A stretch of 6,399 nucleotides of DNA from Rhodospirillaceae bacterium (GTDB lineage: Bacteria; Pseudomonadota; Alphaproteobacteria; SP197). Made by a program: the position numbers and the translations under genes. Below are positions 1-6,064 of this stretch, piece by piece (position 1 is the first letter of the stretch; the number at the start of each line of letters is the position of its first letter). Location of the stretch: positions 1 to 6,399 of the forward strand of contig JABIUG010000334.1 of the NCBI GenBank assembly GCA_018700655.1, in the 5' to 3' direction. The notes under the pieces are model-generated. The model did no database searches. It saw only the letters and a program-made list of their open reading frames with translations, and was not told the DNA's origin.

Positions 1-645
1 AAGGGTGCTGTTGATCGAGAGCTGAGGCCTGGAAATCCGGCCCAGATCTGCTTCCAGCACCCACTGCCTTCCGCCATGCAGAAATTCACCCTGGGCTTCG
101 AACGGGCCGTCTGCGCCCAAGGCATCGATCCACAAATCGACCTGATCGAAGGTCCGTCGATCGTCACCGTCTCGCCATTCAATTCTTGCGTCCTGCACAT
201 CGATCAGTTCGATGCTGACGGCCGGCGCCGCGCCTGAACCTGGTTCGGAGGTTGCAACCGGCTCGAATTGCCAGCTCGCGAGGCCATCGGCCTGGGTCTC
301 CAGCACGATCACCGGTTCAATAAGACGAATGCGCTCGACCACGACTTCCAGCGATGCAAGAGGCGCCAGAGAGATCGCTGCCAGAACCTCGGGAAGTTCC
401 AGGAACGGCAAGCCCGAAGCGCCTGGAGCACCCGCAATTGTGATGTCGTCGATGGCGATCGCAAGAGTCGGAATGAAGGTCACGCGGACGTCGCCGATGA
501 TCGTGACATCGCGGCCAGTGATGGCTTCGACCTCTGCCTCGATCTCTGGCTTGTACTGGTTGAAGTCGAGCGTGAGCAGGACAGTAACCGCCCCTGCCAG
601 GGTAACGACGATCAAACCCAGCAGGATCAGAATGAATTTTCGCAC
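1..645 (-). CDS. AsmA family protein, N-terminal part (3' end outside window)
   Basis: Reading the minus strand leftwards gives an open frame of 215 codons with no stop before the window edge. The protein begins MRKFILILLGL and has one hydrophobic segment at about residues 4-25. This is followed by DFNQYKPEIEAEVE (27-40), then TGRDVTIIGDV (43-53) and a P-T-L-A-I-A-I-D-D-I-T-I-A-G stretch (59-72). That order (signal anchor, Asp-Asn-Tyr, 'TGR-x-x-x-I-x-G', then beta-rich sequence) is the N-terminal pattern of the AsmA family. Family members are inner-membrane-anchored periplasmic proteins linked to outer-membrane biogenesis and lipid transport. A GGAGG at 652-656 lies 6 nt before the GTG at 645, which I chose as the start. 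A GTG at 648 lies only 3 nt from it, and a further in-frame GTG at 702 would add a basic N-terminal extension. There is no ATG near the start. The gene is divergent from the small ORF and ClC gene. The family call is fairly safe; the precise paralog and total length cannot be told. Confidence 0.82.
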   Translation of the reverse strand, partial: MRKFILILLGLIVVTLAGAVTVLLTLDFNQYKPEIEAEVEAITGRDVTIIGDVRVTFIPTLAIAIDDITIAGAPGASGLPFLELPEVLAAISLAPLASLEVVVERIRLIEPVIVLETQADGLASWQFEPVATSEPGSGAAPAVSIELIDVQDARIEWRDGDDRRTFDQVDLWIDALGADGPFEAQGEFLHGGRQWVLEADLGRISRPQLSINSTL

Positions 646-651
646 CACTTG

Positions 652-656
652 CCTCC
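652..656 (-). promoter_or_regulatory. Shine-Dalgarno GGAGG for the asmA-like gene
   Basis: The minus strand reads GGAGG followed by CAA GTG GTG. Spacing is 6 nt to the second GTG (645) and 3 nt to the first (648). This favours 645 as the start codon and argues against the upstream GTG at 702, which has no comparable site. Confidence 0.6.
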
Positions 657-711
657 GCAACCGGATCGCGGCGACTGCCCCCGCTCCTTGTCGTCGCCGC
701 ACCTTGCGTTA

Positions 712-740
712 ATCTAGTGACGTTCTCGCGCACGCGAAAA
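712..740 (-). promoter_or_regulatory. possible weak sigma70-type promoter for the asmA-like gene
   Basis: On the minus strand, TTTTCG (740-735) is followed after 17 nt by TAGATT (717-712), about 65 nt upstream of the GTG start. The match to TTGACA/TATAAT is only 3/6 and 4/6, so this is a suggestion based on spacing rather than a call. The -35 part overlaps the TCGCG-CA-CGCGA palindrome. Confidence 0.2.
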
Positions 741-749
741 CACCGTTTC

Positions 750-766
750 AGGTGCAGATTGCACCT
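750..766. promoter_or_regulatory. 17-bp dyad, candidate operator or leader hairpin
   Basis: The sequence AGGTGCA-GAT-TGCACCT is a perfect 7-bp inverted repeat with a 3-nt spacer, about 40 nt upstream of the small ORF and about 100 nt upstream of the divergent asmA-like start. No T-tract follows, so it is not a typical terminator. The half-site TTGCAC recurs at 786-791. It could bind a dimeric repressor or activator, or form a hairpin in the leader RNA. No regulator is identifiable in the window. Confidence 0.35.
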
Positions 767-805
767 CAGCGGGTCAAACTCAACGTTGCACGCAAGAAAA
801 CAGCC

Positions 806-994
806 ATGGCCGACGTCATTGATCTCAATGAATACCGCAGACAGCATGCAGATGATGACGATTCCAAGGCAGCACGACGACGCCGAACACCCGGTGGACG
901 CGGTTTTGGCGACATGGGTCACCATTTATCCACCGCCGTACCGGGCCCGCCCGATGATGGGCCAACCGACGACGAACCGCCCGAAGCAGGCTGA
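806..994 (+). CDS. small hypothetical protein (62 aa), VIDLNEYR N-terminus
   Basis: I do not recognise a named family. The ORF gives a 62-residue protein starting MADVIDLNEYRRQ. Then come four Asp (16-19), four Arg (24-27), a Gly-rich segment (30-38), and a Pro/Asp/Glu-rich tail ending EPPEAG. It has no membrane segment, no signal peptide and no Cys, and it looks largely disordered apart from the first 13 residues. Short proteins opening with 'VIDL-x-x-YR' are, from memory, recurrent in alphaproteobacterial genomes, which is the main reason to think it is real. I start it at 806 rather than at the in-frame ATG at 752, because residues before 806 do not resemble that pattern and the 752 start lies inside the dyad. 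The ribosome site is weak (AAGAAAA at 794-800). It lies 62 nt before the ClC gene on the same strand and could share its transcript. A spurious ORF remains possible. Confidence 0.55.
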   Translation: MADVIDLNEYRRQHADDDDSKAARRRRTPGGRGFGDMGHHLSTAVPGPPDDGPTDDEPPEAG

Positions 995-1056
995 AAAGCA
1001 CTTGCCGTTACGGAATCTCCCGGCCCGGAATCACGCAGGCCCCACCCAGAGGCAGC

Positions 1057-2808
1057 ATGGCGACAACAACTGACCGGCTGATTCGCCTGGTGCGCAACGA
1101 GCAGACCACGCTTGCCCTTCTCTCCGTTCTGGTCGGTCTGGGCGCGGCGATCGGCTGTGTCGCTTTTCGTTACCTGATCGCAGGCACTCAATTGGTCACC
1201 TGGGGCGCGGCCACCGAACGCCTGGCCAGCCACGTGGCTGACATGCCGTGGTGGCTCATCCTCCTGATTCCAACCGCCGGCGGCTTCGTTGTCGGCCTGC
1301 TGCGCCGCTATGTCGCAGCCGACCAGCGCTTTCACGGCGTGGCTGACGTGGTCGAGGCAACCGCCCTGCGGGGCGGTAGAATCACACTGCGTGACGGCCT
1401 GGTCGGTGCCGCCGGTGCCGCGCTGAGCCTGGGCGTCGGGGGATCAGCAGGTCGCGAAGGCCCGGTTGTCCATCTTGGCGCCATGATGGCCTCGTTCCTT
1501 TCCCGGAAATTCGGCCTGCGCCGCAGCGCCATGCTGACCTTGCTTGGTTGCGGCGTTGCATCGGCCGTGGCGACGTCCTTCAACGCACCGATCGCGGGGG
1601 TCTTCTTCGCCCTGGAAGTCGTTGTCGGCCACTACGGGCTCACCGCGTTCGCGCCGGTCGTTCTGGCATCTGTCGTGGGCACCATCGTCACACGCATTCA
1701 TTACGGCGATTTTCCCGCCTTCATCATGACCGAACACGTCATCGTCTCCTATTGGGAGATTCCGGCCTTTGCCCTGCTCGGCGTGCTCTCGGCCGTTGCG
1801 GCATGGATTTTCATGCGCAGCATCTTTGTCGTTCAGGACGCTGTCGCGGACTGGCGCATCCCGGTGATTGTGGCCCCTGCAACAGGAGGCCTCGTGGTCG
1901 GGTTGATCGCAATCTTCCTGCCCGAAATTCTGGGCGTCGGCTACGAAGCCACGGATCTGGCGCTGCACGGCTCCCTGGCGTTCAGTATCCTGCTCGCACT
2001 GGTTCTGGCCAAAACCATGGCGACCGCGATCACGATCGGCAGCGGCTTTGGCGGCGGCGTCTTCAGCCCGTCGCTCTTTGTCGGCGCCATGCTGGGCGGT
2101 GCCTATGGCCTGATCGCGACCAGCGTCATGCCGGAGATGGCTAGTCCGCACACCGCCTATGCCATTGTCGGCATGGCAGCAGTCGCAGGCGCCGTTCTGG
2201 GCGCACCGATCTCGACTATCCTGATCGTCTTCGAACTCACCGCCAATTTCGGCCTGACCATCGCCGTGATGATCGGTGCCGCACTGGCTTCGCTCATCAC
2301 CAACCATGTCGCCGGGCGTTCGTTCTTCCACTGGTCCCTTGCCAGGCGCGGGATCGACCTCTCCGGCGGTCACGAACGCCATCTCCTGCGCAGTCAGACC
2401 GTTACAAGCATCATGTCGTCGTATTACGCGACCCTGAACAGGGATGATGACTTCGAGGCCGTCCGAAAGGGCCTGCAGGACAATCCCGTCGGTGACTTTG
2501 TCGTCGTGGGAGAAGATGACGCCCTTGTCGGCGTTGTCACGATGGAAGACCTCAAACCCTGCCTCCTGGGCCAGGACAATCCGGATCATCACGATGTCGC
2601 CGGCAACCTCGCGCGCCCGGTCGGCCACGCCCTGCTGCCGCAAGACAACCTGGCCACGGCGCTGCTGGCGATGGAAGTCTGCGATGATGACTTCATCCCC
2701 GTGGTCGAAAGCCTCGAGAACCCGCGGATCAGGGGAGTCGTCACGCACCGGGCCCTGATTCTGGCGCATAACAAGGCTCTGACCGAAGCAGCCGCACAAA
2801 ACGGCTAG
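1057..2808 (+). CDS. ClC-family voltage-gated chloride channel/antiporter with C-terminal CBS pair (ClcA-like)
   Basis: This is an integral inner-membrane anion transporter of 583 residues. Residues 18 to about 425 form the ClC membrane domain. The GREGP motif (132-136) carries the external gating glutamate E134, and GVFSP (334-338) is the second anion-site motif. FNAPIAG (175-181) and GAPISTILIVFELT (382-395) are also typical. The first signature, GSGIP in E. coli ClcA, is here FHGVA (92-96), without the serine and proline. Aligning FNAPIAGVFFALEVV with FNAPLAGILFIIEEM puts V188 at the inner proton glutamate (E203 in E. coli). GRSFFHW (420-426) puts F424 at the central tyrosine (Y445). Two CBS units follow, at about 447-502 (ending VGVVTMEDLKP) and 513-575 (ending IRGVVTHRALIL). 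They are normally nucleotide-sensing and regulatory. AGAGG at 1048-1052 lies 4 nt before the ATG. Whether it is a channel or a Cl-/H+ antiporter cannot be settled from sequence. The intact GREGP argues against the fluoride-specific branch. Confidence 0.95.
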   Translation: MATTTDRLIRLVRNEQTTLALLSVLVGLGAAIGCVAFRYLIAGTQLVTWGAATERLASHVADMPWWLILLIPTAGGFVVGLLRRYVAADQRFHGVADVVEATALRGGRITLRDGLVGAAGAALSLGVGGSAGREGPVVHLGAMMASFLSRKFGLRRSAMLTLLGCGVASAVATSFNAPIAGVFFALEVVVGHYGLTAFAPVVLASVVGTIVTRIHYGDFPAFIMTEHVIVSYWEIPAFALLGVLSAVAAWIFMRSIFVVQDAVADWRIPVIVAPATGGLVVGLIAIFLPEILGVGYEATDLALHGSLAFSILLALVLAKTMATAITIGSGFGGGVFSPSLFVGAMLGGAYGLIATSVMPEMASPHTAYAIVGMAAVAGAVLGAPISTILIVFELTANFGLTIAVMIGAALASLITNHVAGRSFFHWSLARRGIDLSGGHERHLLRSQTVTSIMSSYYATLNRDDDFEAVRKGLQDNPVGDFVVVGEDDALVGVVTMEDLKPCLLGQDNPDHHDVAGNLARPVGHALLPQDNLATALLAMEVCDDDFIPVVESLENPRIRGVVTHRALILAHNKALTEAAAQNG

Positions 2809-2828
2809 AGTAATCTGGATACGCGAAT

Positions 2829-2843
2829 CCGCCTTCGGGCAGG
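2829..2843 (+). other. C(TTCG)G mini-hairpin just after the ClC stop
   Basis: GCC-TTCG-GGC (2831-2840) is a 3-bp stem closed by a very stable UUCG tetraloop. It can be extended by CC/GG (2829-2830 with 2842-2843) around a bulged A. It sits 20 nt past the TAG stop of the ClC gene. No run of T follows, so it is at best a weak or Rho-assisted terminator or a 3'-end-stabilising hairpin. Confidence 0.3.
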
Positions 2844-2852
2844 TCTGTCCAC

Positions 2853-2880
2853 ACGTTCCCGCCCCAGCGGTGAGGAACGT
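2853..2880 (+). other. inverted repeat ACGTTCC / GGAACGT upstream of uvrD
   Basis: ACGTTCC (2853-2859) and GGAACGT (2874-2880) form a perfect 7-bp stem. The 14-nt loop begins with CGCCCC, and an alternative inner CCGC/GCGG pairing is possible (2859-2862 with 2867-2870). There is no downstream T-tract. It could be a weak terminator for the ClC transcript or a binding site in the uvrD upstream region. It begins about 65 nt before the uvrD ATG. Confidence 0.3.
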
Positions 2881-2918
2881 CTAGTCGGTTCGGATGTTTA
2901 TGTTAGGTTCGCGTCAAC

Positions 2919-5186
2919 ATGGCGAGCCCTCAGGAAAATACCGCACCACCACCCGCAATGGGATCTCATCTGCTTGAGCGTCTGAACGATGCCCAGCGTG
3001 AGGCCGTGGAAGCCGTCGACGGTCCGGTTCTGGTCCTTGCAGGGGCCGGCACCGGCAAGACCCGCGTGCTGACCGTGCGCCTGGCAAACATCTTGGCGAC
3101 CCGGCGCGCCGCACCCGGCCAGATCCTTTCGGTGACCTTCACCAACAAGGCCGCACGCGAGATGTCGGAACGTGTCGCCGGCCTGATTGGCAGGCCGACC
3201 GAAGGCATGTGGCTGGGCACCTTCCACGCGATCGGCGCGCGCATCCTGCGTCGCCACGCCGAACTGGTAGGCCTGCGCTCGAACTTCACGATCATCGACA
3301 CCGACGATCAGCTCAGGCTGATGAAACAGATCATCGAAGCCAACCAGATCGACGAGAAACGCTGGCCCGGCCGGGCTCTCACGATCATCATTTCGCGCTG
3401 GAAGGATAAAGGTTGGCTGCCCGATCAGGTCCCGACGAGCGAGGTCGATGATTTCGCCCATGGCAAGTCGGTTGATCTCTATCGCGAGTACCAGCAACGC
3501 CTGTCCGAGCTGAATGCCGCCGATTTCGGCGATCTGCTTCTGCTTTGCCTCACGCTCTTTCTCAAACACCCCGACGTGCTGGCCGACTATCACAGGCGCT
3601 TTCAATACATCCTGGTCGACGAGTACCAGGACACCAACGTTTCGCAGTATCTCTGGCTGCGCCTGCTCGCGCAGGGTTCCAACAACATCTGCTGTGTCGG
3701 CGATGACGACCAGTCGATCTATGGCTGGCGTGGTGCCGAAGTCGGCAACATCCTGCGCTTCGAAACCGACTTTCCCGGCGCCAAGGTCGTACGGCTCGAA
3801 CGTAACTACCGCTCGACTGCCCATATTCTTGGTGCCGCATCGGGTCTGATCGCACACAACGAGAGCCGCCTGGGCAAAACCCTGTGGACCGAAGCGCCCG
3901 ATGACGAGCTGGGCGAACCGGTCAAGATCCAGGGAGTCTGGGATGAAGCCGAGGAAGCCCGCACGGTCGGCGAATCAATCGAGGATCTGCAACGCCACGA
4001 CAACAGTCTCGATCAAATGGCGATCCTGGTGCGCGCCGGTTACCAGACCCGCGCCTTCGAGGAGCGCCTGATCACGATCGGCGTGCCCTATCGTGTGATC
4101 GGCGGCCTGCGGTTTTATGAACGCCAGGAAATCCGCGACGCCTGTGCCTATTTCCGCCTGATCCGCCAGGGCGACGACGATCTGGCGTTCCAGCGCATCG
4201 TCAACAAACCCAAACGTGGCCTGGGCGACAAGTCGCTCCAGACGCTCTATGCGATTGCGCGTGGCCGGGGCCAATCTCTGCTCAGTGCCTCCGAAGAGGT
4301 CATCACGACCGATGAACTGCCACCGGCGCGGCGCACGGCACTGCGCGAATTCGTCGAGAACATCGCCCGCTGGCGCGCCGAGGCCAGCCAGCTTTCGCCT
4401 TCTGAACTGGCCGAGATCGTGCTCGATGAATCCGGCTACACCGCGATGTGGATGGCCGACAAATCGGTCCAGGCACCGGGCCGTCTCGAGAACCTGAAGG
4501 AACTGGTGCGCGCCACGGCCGAGTTCGAATCGCTCGACGACTTCATGAACCATGTCAGCCTGGTGATGGATATCGAAACCGACTCCACCGACCCGATGGC
4601 CAACATCATGACGCTCCATGGCGCCAAGGGCCTGGAGTTTGACACCGTATTCCTGCCTGGCTGGGAAGAAGGCGTCTTTCCCAATCAGATGGCGATCGAG
4701 GAACACGGTTATGCCGGCCTCGAAGAGGAACGGCGCCTCGCCTATGTCGGCCTGACGCGGGCACGCAAACGCGCGATTGTGCTGTTTGCCGCCAACCGCA
4801 CGGTCCATGGCCAGTGGCAATCCAACATTCCCTCGCGTTTTGTCGACGAGTTGCCGCAAGACCACACCGAACGGGCAGAGGCTTCCGGCTACGGCTTCGT
4901 TCAGGACGACGGTGCGCTCTGGCAGATCGCCATGAACAAACCCGATCAGGGCGGACGCCAGAGCAACTATCACCGCGTGATCGAGGCCCGCAACCAGCGT
5001 TACGGTGACGAAGAGGTCTTTGTCCCCGTCGGCCAGGGCCGCGCCGTGCCCGAACTGGGCAGCCGCGTTTTCCACCAGAAGTTCGGCTATGGCCAGGTGA
5101 AGGGTATCGACGGCGCCAAGCTCGACATTTCCTTCGACAAGGCAGGCCAGAAGAAGGTCATGGCCGATTTCGTAGAGCCGGTATGA
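2919..5186 (+). CDS. uvrD: UvrD/PcrA-type ATP-dependent DNA helicase (superfamily 1)
   Basis: This is a 3'-5' DNA helicase of the UvrD/PcrA/Rep group, which acts in nucleotide-excision and mismatch repair and in clearing replication forks and stalled RNA polymerase. All core motifs are present in order: Q motif LNDAQREAV (22-30), Walker A AGAGTGKT (41-48), TFTNKAAREM (73-82), GTFHAIGARILRRH (100-113), Walker B DEYQD (234-238), GDDDQSIYGWRGA (261-273), RLERNYRST (292-300), TLHGAKGLEFD (565-575), and the arginine-finger motif RRLAYVGLTRARKR (605-618). The C-terminus (714-755) has VFHQKFGYGQV and FDKAGQKKV, the Tudor-like module of UvrD/PcrA, which in studied homologues contacts RNA polymerase. 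The 755-residue length is slightly above the roughly 720 of E. coli UvrD. The ATG at 2919 has no clear Shine-Dalgarno site. The next in-frame ATG (2958) has none either, so I kept the longer form. The stop overlaps the prmA start by 4 nt. UvrD and PcrA are hard to separate by eye. Confidence 0.97.
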   Translation: MASPQENTAPPPAMGSHLLERLNDAQREAVEAVDGPVLVLAGAGTGKTRVLTVRLANILATRRAAPGQILSVTFTNKAAREMSERVAGLIGRPTEGMWLGTFHAIGARILRRHAELVGLRSNFTIIDTDDQLRLMKQIIEANQIDEKRWPGRALTIIISRWKDKGWLPDQVPTSEVDDFAHGKSVDLYREYQQRLSELNAADFGDLLLLCLTLFLKHPDVLADYHRRFQYILVDEYQDTNVSQYLWLRLLAQGSNNICCVGDDDQSIYGWRGAEVGNILRFETDFPGAKVVRLERNYRSTAHILGAASGLIAHNESRLGKTLWTEAPDDELGEPVKIQGVWDEAEEARTVGESIEDLQRHDNSLDQMAILVRAGYQTRAFEERLITIGVPYRVIGGLRFYERQEIRDACAYFRLIRQGDDDLAFQRIVNKPKRGLGDKSLQTLYAIARGRGQSLLSASEEVITTDELPPARRTALREFVENIARWRAEASQLSPSELAEIVLDESGYTAMWMADKSVQAPGRLENLKELVRATAEFESLDDFMNHVSLVMDIETDSTDPMANIMTLHGAKGLEFDTVFLPGWEEGVFPNQMAIEEHGYAGLEEERRLAYVGLTRARKRAIVLFAANRTVHGQWQSNIPSRFVDELPQDHTERAEASGYGFVQDDGALWQIAMNKPDQGGRQSNYHRVIEARNQRYGDEEVFVPVGQGRAVPELGSRVFHQKFGYGQVKGIDGAKLDISFDKAGQKKVMADFVEPV

Positions 5187-6064
5187 GCGAAAACAACGCG
5201 ACCTGGCAGGTCTCCGTGACCCTGGCCAAGGACATGGTCGAAGCGACCGATCTGGCCTTCGAAGAGGCCGGCGCGCTGGCCGTGACGACCTTCGAGCTGG
5301 CACCTGATGGCGACTGGACCGTCACCGCGCTGTTCGACATCGAACCCACGACGCGAAGCCTGCAGGCCCAGATTGCCCAGGCACTGGGCGCGACCGCCGC
5401 GATCATGCCGATCTCGATCGAAGAGGTCGAAGACCGCGACTGGATCGCCGAAACCGTGCAGGCCTTCCCGCCGCTCCCGATCGGGCCCTATTGGATTCAT
5501 GGCAGCCATGCCGCACCGCCCGATCTCGAGCGCATCCCGATGTTGATCGATGCGGGCATCGCCTTCGGCTCGGGCGAACACGCCACCACGGAAGGCTGCC
5601 TGCTCGCCCTGGCCTCCCTGCAGGACCGCGGATTTCGCCCGGCCAACGCACTCGATATGGGTTGTGGTTCCGGTATTCTCGCGATCGGTGCGGTCAAGCT
5701 CTACGATTGCTTCGTGCTGGCCGTCGATATCGACCCTGCCTCGGCCGCTTTCGCCAGCCAGGCCGCCACGGACAACGGCGCGGCCCAGCGTGTTACGGCT
5801 CTGGCGGGCGACGGCTACGCCACGTCGCTGGTCGGCGAACGCGCGCCCTATGACCTCATCATGGCCAACATCCTGGCCAATCCGCTGATTGCCATGGCGG
5901 GTGATCTCGCCAACGTGCTCAAACCCGGCGGCATCGCAATCCTTTCAGGGTTGCTCGCCAGCCAGGCCGATGACGTGCAGGGCGCCCATCAGGCTGCGGG
6001 TCTCGATCTCGTCGAACGCGCCGACCAGCGCGACTGGTCGACGCTGACCATGACAAAGCCTTGA
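5183..6064 (+). CDS. prmA: ribosomal protein L11 methyltransferase PrmA
   Basis: This is an S-adenosylmethionine-dependent cytoplasmic enzyme that trimethylates amino groups of ribosomal protein L11. The 293-residue length equals that of E. coli PrmA. An N-terminal L11-recognition domain (about 1-60, with EATDLAFEEAGALAV at 20-34) is joined by a linker containing RDWIAETVQAFPPLPIG (85-101). The catalytic domain starts with the PrmA-specific GIAFGSGEHATTEGCL (125-140). SAM-binding motif I is ALDMGCGSGILAIGA (156-170), the acidic strand-2 end is VDIDP (181-185), and the substrate-side motif is NILANPL (229-235). Then follow the GG turn (249-250) and LSGLL (254-258). The usual GTG of the FGTG motif is GSG here, a mild change. 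The start ATG shares ATGA (5183-5186) with the uvrD stop. There is no good ribosome site, so translation probably depends on coupling to uvrD. Its own TGA overlaps the TTG start of the next gene. Confidence 0.96.
   Translation: MSENNATWQVSVTLAKDMVEATDLAFEEAGALAVTTFELAPDGDWTVTALFDIEPTTRSLQAQIAQALGATAAIMPISIEEVEDRDWIAETVQAFPPLPIGPYWIHGSHAAPPDLERIPMLIDAGIAFGSGEHATTEGCLLALASLQDRGFRPANALDMGCGSGILAIGAVKLYDCFVLAVDIDPASAAFASQAATDNGAAQRVTALAGDGYATSLVGERAPYDLIMANILANPLIAMAGDLANVLKPGGIAILSGLLASQADDVQGAHQAAGLDLVERADQRDWSTLTMTKP

Noticed and set aside
317..925. 202-codon minus-strand frame across the divergent intergenic region
   Set aside because: Its translation is Arg/His/Ser/Cys-rich and motif-free. 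The neighbouring frame of the same strand encodes a convincing AsmA N-terminus with a good ribosome site.
1011..1032. CGGAATC repeated at 1011-1017 and 1026-1032 and the CCGTTACGG palindrome before the ClC gene
   Set aside because: They are short and in GC-rich sequence, and they can arise by chance. There is no promoter-like spacing or terminator T-run to support a function.
717..1073. 118-codon plus-strand frame starting MTFSRTRKHRF
   Set aside because: It runs through the intergenic palindromes, overlaps the small ORF in another frame and the ClC start, and has a composition unlike real proteins (Arg/Pro/His/Thr-rich, no pattern).
1444..2799. Long open frame (451 codons) on the minus strand opposite the ClC gene
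   Set aside because: It is antisense to a gene with clear family motifs and shows low-complexity Asp/Gly/Gln/Arg-rich sequence without recognisable motifs. Such frames are expected opposite GC-rich genes with strong third-position bias.
2842..2918. LexA/SOS box upstream of uvrD
   Set aside because: Neither GTTC-N7-GTTC, GAAC-N7-GAAC nor CTGT-N8-ACAG is present with the right spacing. Only isolated half-sites occur.
3975..5303. Long open frame (442 codons) on the minus strand opposite uvrD and the prmA start
   Set aside because: It has no domain motifs, and it lies over the conserved helicase motifs V and VI on the other strand. It is a codon-bias shadow, as is the 319-codon frame at 2898-3857.
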